DNA of 64,000 bases, from contig NZ_JBDZDN010000001.1 in assembly GCF_040049215.1 (NCBI RefSeq), positions 1,922,001 through 1,986,000 on the forward strand, given 5' to 3'. The position numbers and the translations under genes are program-made. Each line of letters starts with the position of its first letter. The stretch's first letter is position 1. The notes beneath the pieces were generated by a model. The model saw nothing but the letters and a program-made list of their open reading frames with translations, made no database searches and was not told the DNA's origin. Positions 35,766-43,838 of this stretch are shown one piece after another. The stretch comes from Mesorhizobium_K sp040049215 (GTDB lineage Bacteria; Pseudomonadota; Alphaproteobacteria; Rhizobiales; Rhizobiaceae).

Positions 35766-36677
35766 TTACGCAGCGGAGAGCAGTTTGCCGTTCGCCAATT
35801 GCTTGATCGTACCCTCGATGGTCGCGATGACGCGGTCCCGTTCCGCGCCGGTCAGCGGCAAGCGTGGCGCGCGCGTCCACTCCGGCGCGCCATAGACGAG
35901 GTGCTCGGCCATCTTGATATATTGAACGAGCTTGACGTGTGTATCGAGATGAAACGACGGAGTCATAACCCTGTAGAGCGTCCGCGCCGCCTCATAGTCG
36001 CCGGCCGCGCAAAGGTCGAAAATGCGCACGCATTCGGCAGGCCACGCATTGGTCATTCCGGAGACCCAGCCGACGGCGCCGAGCGACATGCTCTCGACGA
36101 TCTGGTCGTCAACGCCGCAGAAGATCGCGAAGCGGTCGCCGAGTTCGATGTACATGTCCGTCACGCGGCGCACGTCGCCCGTCTCTTCCTTGACGGCGAC
36201 GATGCTCGGGCAATCGGCGAGTTCTCTGAGGATCGCCGGCGTGACGTCGACGCCATAGGCGATCGGATTGTTGTAGATCATGATCGGCAGGTCGCTCGCT
36301 CCGGCGATCGCCTTGTACCAGGCAGCGGTCTCGCGCGGATCGGTCTTGTAGCCGAGGCTCGGGAAAACCATCAGGCCTTCGGCGCCAAACGATTGGTACC
36401 GCTTCGCGGCGGCGGCCGCGTTGGCGGTGGAAATCTCCGCCAGGCCCGAAAGCAGAGGCACGCGCCCCTGAACGGCCTCCCTGGCCGCACGCACCACCGC
36501 CTCGCGCTCCTCCGGCTGAAGCGACGCGTTCTCGCCGAGCATGGGAAGCACGATGATGCCGGACACGCCATTGCCGATCAGGCGATCGATGCTCGCTTGA
36601 GTCTTTTCTATGTTGATCGAACCATCCTGGTTGAGTTTGGTCGTCACCGCCGGGAAAACGCCCTTCCATTGGGACAT
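35766..36677 (-). CDS. DapA-family lyase/deaminase, HypD-like
   Basis: This 303-residue TIM-barrel class I enzyme has Schiff-base Lys163 (SIVAVKEETGD) and the tyrosine Tyr135 in MIYNNPIAYGVD. It starts MSQWKGVFPAVTTKLNQDGS, and the LPMLGENASL and HLDTHVKLVQYIKMAEHLVYG stretches fit the subgroup that includes 1-pyrroline-4-hydroxy-2-carboxylate deaminases of hydroxyproline breakdown, not lysine-synthetic DapA. The product would be 2-oxoglutarate semialdehyde, the natural substrate of the downstream aldehyde dehydrogenase. CAGGAGAGG gives a good ribosome site. The subgroup assignment is from memory of family sequences. Confidence 0.88.
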   Translation of the reverse strand: MSQWKGVFPAVTTKLNQDGSINIEKTQASIDRLIGNGVSGIIVLPMLGENASLQPEEREAVVRAAREAVQGRVPLLSGLAEISTANAAAAAKRYQSFGAEGLMVFPSLGYKTDPRETAAWYKAIAGASDLPIMIYNNPIAYGVDVTPAILRELADCPSIVAVKEETGDVRRVTDMYIELGDRFAIFCGVDDQIVESMSLGAVGWVSGMTNAWPAECVRIFDLCAAGDYEAARTLYRVMTPSFHLDTHVKLVQYIKMAEHLVYGAPEWTRAPRLPLTGAERDRVIATIEGTIKQLANGKLLSAA

Positions 36678-36713
36678 CGTGCTTACCTCTCCTGAAACGC
36701 AGCAATGCGTCTA

Positions 36714-36724
36714 ATGTATCCAAT
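36714..36724. promoter_or_regulatory. TTGGATRCA operator before the DapA-like gene
   Basis: ATGTATCCAAT (ATTGGATACAT on the minus strand) lies 37-47 bases upstream of the DapA-like start at 36677, and ACAATAT follows at 36729-36735. It is identical in its core to the site at 33272-33284. It would control the DapA-like/aldehyde dehydrogenase pair. Confidence 0.6.
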
Positions 36725-36808
36725 CTTACAATATGTCTTCAAGTCCGTCCAGCGTGAACCGCCAGCGATTGCCCGTTTGCGCGGCAGAAATTGTTGATTT
36801 CGAGCAGC

Positions 36809-37381
36809 TTAGTCGTGAAGCTCGCGCGAGATGGGCGGGCCGATCGTGTAATCGCTGAACGACACCTTGAAGCCTTCGCGCTGCGGCGAGCAGCACATGA
36901 TGCCGACATCGACAGACGCCGTCGGCGGGAAATAGGCGAGGCGCGCCGGCTTCCAGCGGTTGTCCGTGATGTCCAGATACTGCACCCGGATCGCCTCGTG
37001 ATGCCGAGTGACGCGGATCCTCACGCTGTCGGCGGCGGGAATCTTGATGAGCGACCAGTCCGACGTGTCGTTCGTCACGACGGTCGAGAAATACATCTCC
37101 CCGTCTGTGTATTCGATGCCGGCCTTGATCCAGTGGGATTCGCCGAGGCGCACCATCAGCCCAGCCTGGTCGTAGAGCACCTCGTAACGGCCGTCGACGG
37201 TCACCTCGGCGGTGAAGTCACCCGCAATCGGAGCGAAGAGGAAATGACCGCTGTCGCGCCAGAAATCGTAAAACGTCTCCCGCCAGAAGTCGGTTTCCTT
37301 TCCCGTTTCGACGTGCAGCGCATTGCCTTCGAACGAGTGTCTGAGCGGCGGGTTGAGCCAGTTGTAGCCCTTGAGCAGCAT
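36809..37381 (-). CDS. DUF1349 concanavalin A-like protein
   Basis: This 190-residue soluble beta-sandwich protein of the DUF1349 type starts MLLKGYNWLNPPLRHSFEGNALHVETGKETDFWRETFYDFWRDSGHFLFAP. The family core DFTAEVTVDGRYEVLYDQAGLMVRLGESHWIKAGIEY and DWSLIKIP are clear. Family members resemble carbohydrate-binding lectin folds but their role is unknown. It lies 66 bases downstream of the proline-racemase-type gene on the same strand, so is probably co-transcribed. It has no signal peptide, so it would be cytoplasmic. Confidence 0.85.
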   Translation of the reverse strand: MLLKGYNWLNPPLRHSFEGNALHVETGKETDFWRETFYDFWRDSGHFLFAPIAGDFTAEVTVDGRYEVLYDQAGLMVRLGESHWIKAGIEYTDGEMYFSTVVTNDTSDWSLIKIPAADSVRIRVTRHHEAIRVQYLDITDNRWKPARLAYFPPTASVDVGIMCCSPQREGFKVSFSDYTIGPPISRELHD

Positions 37382-37447
37382 CGTTTCGCCTCTTGGAAGT
37401 TGGTGCGGATTATCTCGGCGCCGGCCACGTCCGACCCGCCTTGTGCC

Positions 37448-38476
37448 TTACTGGAACCAGCTGTCCGACAGGCGGTAGCCTTCAGGAAAAGGATCCTCCG
37501 GATCGACGCCATAGTGGCTGATGCCGGTCAGCCATGCCCGTCCGGAGATCTCCGGAATGATGGCTGGCACGTTTCCGGTCGTGGCCGCGCCGACGATGCG
37601 GCACTGGAACTCCGTGTCGAGGATCGACGTGTGAACGAAGCGCTCGCCGCTGGCGAGTTCGCCGCGGGCGTGAAGCAGCGCCATGCGTGCCGCGGTCCCG
37701 GTGCCGCACGGGCAGCGGTCCAGGCGGCCGGGCGAGACCACGACCGCGTTCTTCGAGGTCTTCACTCCGTTCACGATCTCCAGAGGTCCCGCGAACTCGG
37801 TCTGGTTGATCGTGTGGATCTCGGGATTCTCCGGGTGGACGGAGGGCAGTTGCTCGGCCGCCGCGCTCTTTATCAACTCACCGAGCGCGACGAGATCGCG
37901 CGCCTCGTCGCGGCGCAGCCCGACGCCGACATCGGCGGTGTCGACGATGCAATAGATCATGCCGCCATAAGCGACGTCGACGCGAAGCGTTTTGAGGCCC
38001 GGCACTTCGACGTGCTTGTCCCTGTGCATGACGAAGGACGGGACGTTGCGGAAGGTGATGCGCCGGCACTTGTCGCCCGAACAGTCCGCGACGACCTCGA
38101 CGAGGCCGGCGGGCGTGTCGACGCGAACCACCGTCTCGGCGCCGCGTTTTGCAATCATGCCCGTCTCGAGCGCCACGGTGACGGTGCAGATGAGGTTCGA
38201 ACCGGACATCGGCACGAAGTAGTCGGATTCCATCACGAGCATGCCGAGATCGGCGTCTGGCCGTATCGGCGGCGTTATCAGATTGACCGCCGCGTTGACG
38301 CTGCCCCTGGGGTCGAAGAGCAGCATGTTGCGCAGCCACGAGGAGTCTTTCTCGAGGTTCTGCATGCGCTCGAACATCGTCGCGCCCTTCGGCGGCAGCA
38401 CCCCGCCCGTTATGACGCGTCCGACTTCGCCCTCGGCATGGGCGCCGACAACGGTGATTGCGCGATCGAGTATCAT
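37448..38476 (-). CDS. Proline racemase superfamily enzyme, Ser/Cys type (hydroxyproline epimerase-like)
   Basis: The product is a 342-residue diaminopimelate-epimerase-fold protein of the proline racemase superfamily. The first catalytic position, usually Cys in MCGHG, is Ser91 in PMSGSNLICTVTVALETG; the second is Cys257 in DRCPCGTGTAARM. Classical proline racemases and 4-hydroxyproline epimerases have Cys/Cys and trans-3-hydroxyproline dehydratases Cys/Thr. The Ser/Cys pair belongs to a third group that includes hydroxyproline 2-epimerases. It is the first gene of its unit, under a perfect CATATTG-GATG-CAATATG operator. Actual activity is unproven. Confidence 0.9.
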   Translation of the reverse strand: MILDRAITVVGAHAEGEVGRVITGGVLPPKGATMFERMQNLEKDSSWLRNMLLFDPRGSVNAAVNLITPPIRPDADLGMLVMESDYFVPMSGSNLICTVTVALETGMIAKRGAETVVRVDTPAGLVEVVADCSGDKCRRITFRNVPSFVMHRDKHVEVPGLKTLRVDVAYGGMIYCIVDTADVGVGLRRDEARDLVALGELIKSAAAEQLPSVHPENPEIHTINQTEFAGPLEIVNGVKTSKNAVVVSPGRLDRCPCGTGTAARMALLHARGELASGERFVHTSILDTEFQCRIVGAATTGNVPAIIPEISGRAWLTGISHYGVDPEDPFPEGYRLSDSWFQ

Positions 38477-38529
38477 GGCTACGCCTCTTCAGATTGTCCG
38501 CAGGGGCACGGCTCGTAGTCGCGTCATTG

Positions 38530-38547
38530 CATATTGGATGCAATATG
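38530..38547. promoter_or_regulatory. TTGGATRCA operator, best copy, before racemase-type gene
   Basis: CATATTGGATGCAATATG contains perfectly inverted 7-bp arms (CATATTG/CAATATG) around GATG and lies 54-71 bases upstream of the start at 38476. It is the most symmetric of the five TTGGATRCA sites and gives the likely full operator form. Binding by the GntR regulator at 33376-34056 is inferred. Confidence 0.65.
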
Positions 38548-38667
38548 GGTCTGTCAAATGAAAGCTTTGCGCAGACCATCCGCGCCGATGGACGCTATAG
38601 GCGGACGCAATGGAGCTATCGATGAGGTGTCGTCGGCGGGCAGACGCGGGCGCGCCGCCTGCGCGCC

Positions 38668-39699
38668 CTAATTCCCCTCGAAGCCGGTCAGCACGCCGAC
38701 GGCATTGACGCCGATCTCTTCCACCGCGTAGCCGCCTTCCATGACGAACAGCGTCGGCAGGCCGAGTGCGGCGATGCGCGCGCCGATCTTCGGATAATCC
38801 TGGGTCTTCAGCTTGAACTTGCTGATAGGATCCCTCTCGAACGTGTCGACGCCGAGCGACACGACGACGACATCCGGGCGATAGGCGACCAGCTTCTGGC
38901 AGGCGTCTTCCAGCGCGGCGCTCCAAACGTTCCAGGCGGTGCCGAAGGGCATCGGGTAGTTGACGTTGAAGCCCGCGCCTTCGCCTTCTCCAGTCTCATC
39001 GGCATGGCCGAGGAAGAATGGATATTCGGTCATGGGGTCGCCATGCAGGTTGAGCACCTGCACGTCGCCCCGCTGGTAGAAGATCTGCTGGGTGCCGTTG
39101 CCGTGGTGATAGTCGACATCGAGGATGGTGACGCGCTTGGCGCCCTGGTCCTTGAACCACTGCGCCACCACCGCCGCGTTGTTGATGTAGCAGTAGCCGC
39201 CCATGAAGCGGTCGCCGGCATGGTGGCCGGGCGGGCGGCAAAGCGCGAAGGCCGAGCGTTCGCCGCCCTGCACGAGTGCGGCCGCGGTCAGCGCGACATC
39301 ATAGGACGACTTGATCGCCGTCCAGGTGCCTTCGATGAAAGGCGCGCCGCCGTCGAAGGAATAGAAGCCGAGCAGCGCGTCGATCGTCCGCGGCCGAACG
39401 TCGCCGCGCAGTCCTCGTGTCGGCCATGTGAAGGGCAGGGCCGAGCCGTCGCGGCCCGATTCCGTCCAAAGCGGCCAGACCGTCGGCAGGAAATCGATAT
39501 AGTCCGGCGCGTGGACGCGCGCGGCAGCCTCCAAGCCGTGCTCGGCCGGCGGCAGGATCCGGCCGAGGCCTTCGCTTTCCACCCGCGCGCGTATGTATTC
39601 GGCGCGCGAAGGCATCTCGAAGCCGGGCACGATCGACCCGCCGATCAGTTCCATCGTGCCCGAATGCCCGGCATGCAGCGGCGAGTAGATCGTCTTCAT
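38668..39699 (-). CDS. aphA: Acetylpolyamine amidohydrolase (histone deacetylase family)
   Basis: This 343-residue class II HDAC-like enzyme removes acetyl groups from acetylputrescine, acetylspermidine and similar. It starts MKTIYSPLHAGHSGTMELIGGSIVP. Catalytic His159-His160 (RPPGHHAG), zinc ligands Asp196 and His198 (DVDYHHG) and Asp285 (GVDTF), and Tyr324 (EGGYA) are each offset by one from the published Mycoplana enzyme numbering as I recall it. ATG39699 is chosen; upstream open sequence is not family-like. It is divergent from the Pot importer at 39878, which supports polyamine scavenging. Confidence 0.92.
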   Translation of the reverse strand: MKTIYSPLHAGHSGTMELIGGSIVPGFEMPSRAEYIRARVESEGLGRILPPAEHGLEAAARVHAPDYIDFLPTVWPLWTESGRDGSALPFTWPTRGLRGDVRPRTIDALLGFYSFDGGAPFIEGTWTAIKSSYDVALTAAALVQGGERSAFALCRPPGHHAGDRFMGGYCYINNAAVVAQWFKDQGAKRVTILDVDYHHGNGTQQIFYQRGDVQVLNLHGDPMTEYPFFLGHADETGEGEGAGFNVNYPMPFGTAWNVWSAALEDACQKLVAYRPDVVVVSLGVDTFERDPISKFKLKTQDYPKIGARIAALGLPTLFVMEGGYAVEEIGVNAVGVLTGFEGN

Positions 39700-39877
39700 G
39701 AAGTCTCCGTTCCCGAAAAACCGGCTCCCGAAAAAGCCGGGCGACCCTAGCCGCGCCGACCAAGAATGCGCAAGCGCCTCGCGCCGGATTGCCAAGTTGC
39801 GTCCGTTATGCTGACCTTCCTGCGCGGAACGCCCGTCGCAAGAGGTGCTCCGCAGGGGACAAGGGTATCGAGGCAGC

Positions 39878-40975
39878 GTGGCGGTTACGAATGACAAGGC
39901 GGCGATAGAAGCCCGCGGAGTGAGCAAACTCTTCGGTTCTGGCGAGCATCAGGTGACTGCGCTCGACAATGTTTCCGTTTCCATCCGGGAAAATGAGTTC
40001 TTCACCCTGCTCGGCCCTTCGGGCTGCGGCAAGACCACGCTGCTGCGCCTGATTGCCGGCTTCGATTTCCCCAACAGCGGCGAGATCCTGCTTCACGGCA
40101 GCGACATAGCGCCGCTGCCGCCCTACAAGCGGCCGGTCAACACCGTGTTCCAGAGCTATGCGCTCTTCCCGCACATGACCGTCGCGGAGAATATCGGCTT
40201 CGGGCTGGAGATGCTGGGCAAACCGAAGAGCGAGGTCGAGGCGCGCGTTTCGGCGATGCTGAAGCTGGTGCACATGGAGAGTATGCGCGAGCGCCGGACC
40301 AGCCAGATCTCCGGCGGCCAGCAGCAGCGCGTCGCGCTTGCCCGCGCGCTGGCGCCGCAGCCGAAGGTGCTGCTGCTCGACGAGCCGCTTTCGGCGCTCG
40401 ACTACAAGCTGCGCAAGGAGATGCAGATCGAGTTGAAGCGCCTGCAAGGCGAGACCGGCATCACCTTCATCTTTGTCACCCACGACCAGGAAGAGGCGCT
40501 GGCGATGTCCGACCGCATCGCGGTTATGTCCGGGGGAAGGATTCTGCAGATTGGCGCGCCCTGGGAAATCTACGACCGGCCGGCCGAACGTTTCGTCGCC
40601 GACTTCATCGGCGAGACCAATTTCCTGATCGGCGACGTGAAATCCGTCGAAGGCGAGACGGCCACCGTTGCGCTATCCTCTGGAGCCGAGATCCGCTCGA
40701 CATTCCCAGCCGGCACGAAGCCCGAGGGCCGCGTCACCGTCGTCATTCGTCCGGAGCATGCGCAGACGGTCGAGCCGGGCGCCGGGCTTCTTTCGGGCAC
40801 GGTCGCCAACGTCGTCTATCTAGGCACCGACACGCATATCCATGCGACGCTTGACGATGGCGCGCATTTCGTCGTGCGCCAGCAGAATGCGAAGAGCGGC
40901 CGATGCAGCCAGGAGGCCGGCGACAGGATCGGCATCGCCGTCAGCGCCGGTGTCGCGCAAATCCTGAAGGATTGA
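39878..40975 (+). CDS. potA: Polyamine ABC importer ATPase (system 3)
   Basis: This 365-residue PotA/PotG-type ATPase has Walker A GPSGCGKTT (46-54), Q-loop TVFQSYALFPHM, signature ISGGQQQRVALARAL, Walker B LLLDEPLSALD and H-loop FVTHDQEEAL. A TOBE domain follows from about residue 250. I use GTG39878 (VAVTNDKAAIEARGVSKLFG) with GAGG close upstream. The gene order A-B-C-binding protein and the divergent acetylpolyamine amidohydrolase favour putrescine/spermidine as substrate. Confidence 0.93.
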   Translation: MAVTNDKAAIEARGVSKLFGSGEHQVTALDNVSVSIRENEFFTLLGPSGCGKTTLLRLIAGFDFPNSGEILLHGSDIAPLPPYKRPVNTVFQSYALFPHMTVAENIGFGLEMLGKPKSEVEARVSAMLKLVHMESMRERRTSQISGGQQQRVALARALAPQPKVLLLDEPLSALDYKLRKEMQIELKRLQGETGITFIFVTHDQEEALAMSDRIAVMSGGRILQIGAPWEIYDRPAERFVADFIGETNFLIGDVKSVEGETATVALSSGAEIRSTFPAGTKPEGRVTVVIRPEHAQTVEPGAGLLSGTVANVVYLGTDTHIHATLDDGAHFVVRQQNAKSGRCSQEAGDRIGIAVSAGVAQILKD

Positions 40976-40977
40976 CA

Positions 40978-41901
40978 ATGGCGGCTGTGGCGCAGACGGC
41001 GGAGGCGAGGGCGCGAAAAGACGTCGCCAATCGCTGGCTGCTTTCGGCCCCCGCGCTCATCATCATCCTGTTCGCGGCAATAGGCCCGCTTTTCATCGTT
41101 CTCGTTTACTCCTTCCTGGCGCCCGGCCCCTATGGCGACGTCAAATGGGAGTTCTCGTGGGATGGCTGGACCTCCGTCCTTTTCCAGCGCGACATATTCG
41201 ATGAGACGCTGTCCTTCGCCGACGCGCACCTCTCGATCTTCTGGCGCTCGGTGAAGCTTTCGCTGGCGACCACCGTCATCACGCTGATCGTCGGCTTTCC
41301 GACCGCCTATTTCATCGCCACGCGGCGCGAGAGGGACCGCGACATCTGGCTGTTCCTGATCACCATTCCGTTCTGGACGAACCTCTTGATCCGCACTTTC
41401 GCGGTGCTCGAGATCATCCGCAACGAGGGCATCGTCAACAAGCTGCTGATCGGCATAGGCCTGACCGATACGCCGATCCAGATGCTGTTCACGGACTTCG
41501 CCATCATGATTGGCATGGTCTATGTCTATCTGCCGCTGATGGTGCTGCCGCTCTACGCCAGCATGGAGAAGCTCGACTTCCGACTGGTCGAGGCCGGCTA
41601 CGACCTTTATGCGACCCGTTTCAACGTGCTTCGGCGCATCATCTTCCCGCTGGTGAAGCCCGGCGTCATCGCCGGCTCCATCCTCGTCTTCATTCCCTCG
41701 CTCGGCGCGTATGTGACGCCGTCGATACTCGGCGGAGGCAAGAATTTGATGATCGGCAATCTGATCGAGCTGCAGTTCGGGCAGGGCCGCAACTGGCCGC
41801 TGGGCGCAGCGCTTTCCATCGCCTTGATGGTCGTCGTCATGATCACGCTGCTCGTCTACGTCCGCAACGCCGGCGCCGGCGGAGAGCAGCATCATGGCTA
41901 G
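40978..41901 (+). CDS. potB: Polyamine ABC importer permease PotB-type (system 3)
   Basis: The product is a 307-residue inner-membrane permease. The first helix is LLSAPALIIILFAAIGPLFIVLVYSFL, with a larger periplasmic loop to residue 80, typical of PotB/PotH. The EAA loop is RLVEAGYDLYATRFNVLRRIIFPLVKPGVIAGS, followed by VFIPSLGAYVTPSILGGGKNLMIGNLIELQF, diagnostic of polyamine permeases. It starts two bases after potA stops and overlaps potC by eight bases. Confidence 0.94.
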   Translation: MAAVAQTAEARARKDVANRWLLSAPALIIILFAAIGPLFIVLVYSFLAPGPYGDVKWEFSWDGWTSVLFQRDIFDETLSFADAHLSIFWRSVKLSLATTVITLIVGFPTAYFIATRRERDRDIWLFLITIPFWTNLLIRTFAVLEIIRNEGIVNKLLIGIGLTDTPIQMLFTDFAIMIGMVYVYLPLMVLPLYASMEKLDFRLVEAGYDLYATRFNVLRRIIFPLVKPGVIAGSILVFIPSLGAYVTPSILGGGKNLMIGNLIELQFGQGRNWPLGAALSIALMVVVMITLLVYVRNAGAGGEQHHG

Positions 41902-42694
41902 GGCGTTCTCGATCCGCCGGCAGCCAGGCTTCACGACGATCGCGGTCGCCTGTTTCGCCGCGCTCTATGCGCCGATCCTCATCCTCGTCTTCTATTCCTT
42001 CAATGCCGGCACCTCGCTCGCAAATTTCGAAGGCTTCTCGCTGCGCTGGTTCGAGGCGGCGTGGAACAACGAGGCGGTGATCGAGGCGTCGATCCGCTCG
42101 CTCCAGATTGCCTCGACCGCGGCGGTGCTTGCGACGGTCGCGGCAACCATGGCGGCGCTCGCCACCACGCGCACGGCGCCTTATCGCGGGCTTACTTTCA
42201 AATACGCCTTCATAAACCAGCCGCTGATGGTGCCGGAAATCGTGACGGCGGTGGCGCTCCTGATCTTCTTCTCGCGCATCAAGGTGTTCACCGGCTATTC
42301 AGGCCTCGGCTATCTCATCATCGCGCACACGGCTTTCTGCATTCCGTTCGCCTATTTGCCAATCAGGGCGCGGCTCGAAAGCATGGACCTGACCCTGGAA
42401 CGCGCGGCCGCGGACCTCTACGCCACCCCCTGGAAGACCTTCCGCCGGATCACCATGCCGCTGCTGTGGCCCGGCATTCTGGCCGGCCTGATGCTTGCCT
42501 TCGTCATCTCGCTCGACGATGTGGTGATCACCAATTTCGTCAAATCGGGGGGACAGGATACGCTGCCGACCTATATGCTCGGCCAATTGAGAAGGGCGAT
42601 AACGCCCGAAATGAATGCGATCTCGACCGTTTTCCTGCTGCTGTCGGTCGCGATCGTGACGCTTTTCTTCTTCGCGAGCAGGAAACAGAGCTGA
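41894..42694 (+). CDS. potC: Polyamine ABC importer permease PotC-type (system 3)
   Basis: This 266-residue permease has about six helices and starts MARAFSIRRQPGFTTIAVACFAALYAPILILVFYSFN. The EAA loop is TLERAAADLYATPWKTFRRITMPLLWPGILAGL, and FVISLDDVVITNFVKSGGQDTLPTYMLGQLRR is the strong PotC/PotI signature. It overlaps potB by eight bases and precedes the binding-protein gene by 18 bases. It completes the channel with potB. Confidence 0.95.
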   Translation: MARAFSIRRQPGFTTIAVACFAALYAPILILVFYSFNAGTSLANFEGFSLRWFEAAWNNEAVIEASIRSLQIASTAAVLATVAATMAALATTRTAPYRGLTFKYAFINQPLMVPEIVTAVALLIFFSRIKVFTGYSGLGYLIIAHTAFCIPFAYLPIRARLESMDLTLERAAADLYATPWKTFRRITMPLLWPGILAGLMLAFVISLDDVVITNFVKSGGQDTLPTYMLGQLRRAITPEMNAISTVFLLLSVAIVTLFFFASRKQS

Positions 42695-42712
42695 CAAATG
42701 GGAGCCATAACG

Positions 42713-43747
42713 ATGAACTGGAAAATAACCGCCGCGGCCGTAGGGGCCGCATTGCTGGCCTCGACCAGCCTCGCCAGCGCGGAAGGCGAGCTGCAAATCT
42801 ACAATTGGGGCAACTACACCAGCCCCGAGATGATCAAGAAGTTCGAGACGGAAAACAACGTCAAGGTGACCATCACCGACTATGATTCGAACGACACGGC
42901 GCTCGCCAAGATCCGCCAGGGCGGCCACGGCTTCGACATGGTCGTGCCGTCACAAAACTACATCCCGATCTGGATCCAGGAAGGGCTGCTTCTGGAGTCG
43001 CGGCCCGACGAGATGGCCAATTTCAAGAACGTCAAGGAAGACCTGAAGAACCCCGAATTCGACCCCGGACGCCACTACACGGTGCCGTGGGCGATGGGCA
43101 CCGTCGGCATCGTCGTCAACACCGACGTCTACAAGGGCCCGATCAACACCTGGGGCATCATCTTCGACACGCCTGCCGAGCTGAAGGGCAAGGTCAACGT
43201 CGTTCCCGAGATGACCGACGTGATCGACGCGGCCGTGCTCTACAATGGCGGCAAGAAATGCACCGGCGACCTCGAAATCCTGAAGAAGGTCCGCGACACG
43301 CTGGTCAAGGCCAAGCCCGACTGGGTCGCCATGGAGTACGGCACGATCCAGAAAATGGGGTCGGGCGACTTTGCGGCGTCGAGCGACTGGAACGGTTCCG
43401 CGATGCGTCAACGGCTCGCCAATCCGGCCATCCACTACGCCTATCCGAAGGAAGGCTTCGTGATGTGGAGTGACAACATCGCCATCCTCAAGGACGCCAA
43501 GAACGTCGACAACGCCAAGCTGTTCCTCAACTTCATGATGGACCCCGAGAATGCCGGCATGAACTCGGCCTTCCATCGCTATGCCAACGGCATCGCCGGT
43601 TCCGAAGCCTTCATGCCAGCCGACATGAAGGGGGCGATGGAGATCGAGGTTCCCGAGGAGCTCAAGTCGATCGCCGTGCCGTCGCAGACCTGCGCGCCGG
43701 AGGTGCAGGAACTCTACACCAAGATCTGGACCGAACTGCAGAAGTAA
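42713..43747 (+). CDS. potD: Polyamine periplasmic binding protein (PotD/PotF-type, system 3)
   Basis: This 344-residue secreted binding protein has the signal peptide MNWKITAAAVGAALLASTSLASA and then EGELQIYNWGNYTSPEMIKKFE. The YNWGNYTSP opening is characteristic of PotD/PotF. Later blocks FDMVVPSQNYIPIWIQEGLL, HYTVPWAMGTVGIVVNTD and EGFVMWSDNIAILKDAKN form the polyamine pocket region. I chose ATG42713 because GGGAG lies eight bases before it, rather than the upstream ATG42698. A strong hairpin follows the stop. Confidence 0.94.
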   Translation: MNWKITAAAVGAALLASTSLASAEGELQIYNWGNYTSPEMIKKFETENNVKVTITDYDSNDTALAKIRQGGHGFDMVVPSQNYIPIWIQEGLLLESRPDEMANFKNVKEDLKNPEFDPGRHYTVPWAMGTVGIVVNTDVYKGPINTWGIIFDTPAELKGKVNVVPEMTDVIDAAVLYNGGKKCTGDLEILKKVRDTLVKAKPDWVAMEYGTIQKMGSGDFAASSDWNGSAMRQRLANPAIHYAYPKEGFVMWSDNIAILKDAKNVDNAKLFLNFMMDPENAGMNSAFHRYANGIAGSEAFMPADMKGAMEIEVPEELKSIAVPSQTCAPEVQELYTKIWTELQK

Positions 43748-43756
43748 GCGCAAGCA

Positions 43757-43790
43757 CCGGCCCGGCGGATATCCGCCGGGCCGGCTTTCC
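43757..43790 (+). terminator. Strong hairpin terminator candidate after potD
   Basis: A perfect 28-base palindrome runs 43757-43784 (CCGGCCCGGCGGAT followed by its exact complement), then CTTTCC. The T-tract is weak, but the stem is very stable and sits nine bases after the operon stop. It is probably the terminator of the pot operon. Confidence 0.65.
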
Positions 43791-43838
43791 TTCAATGCGG
43801 AAAGGCGTCGCTCCCTGGCGTTCCGCGAAAGACAATCC

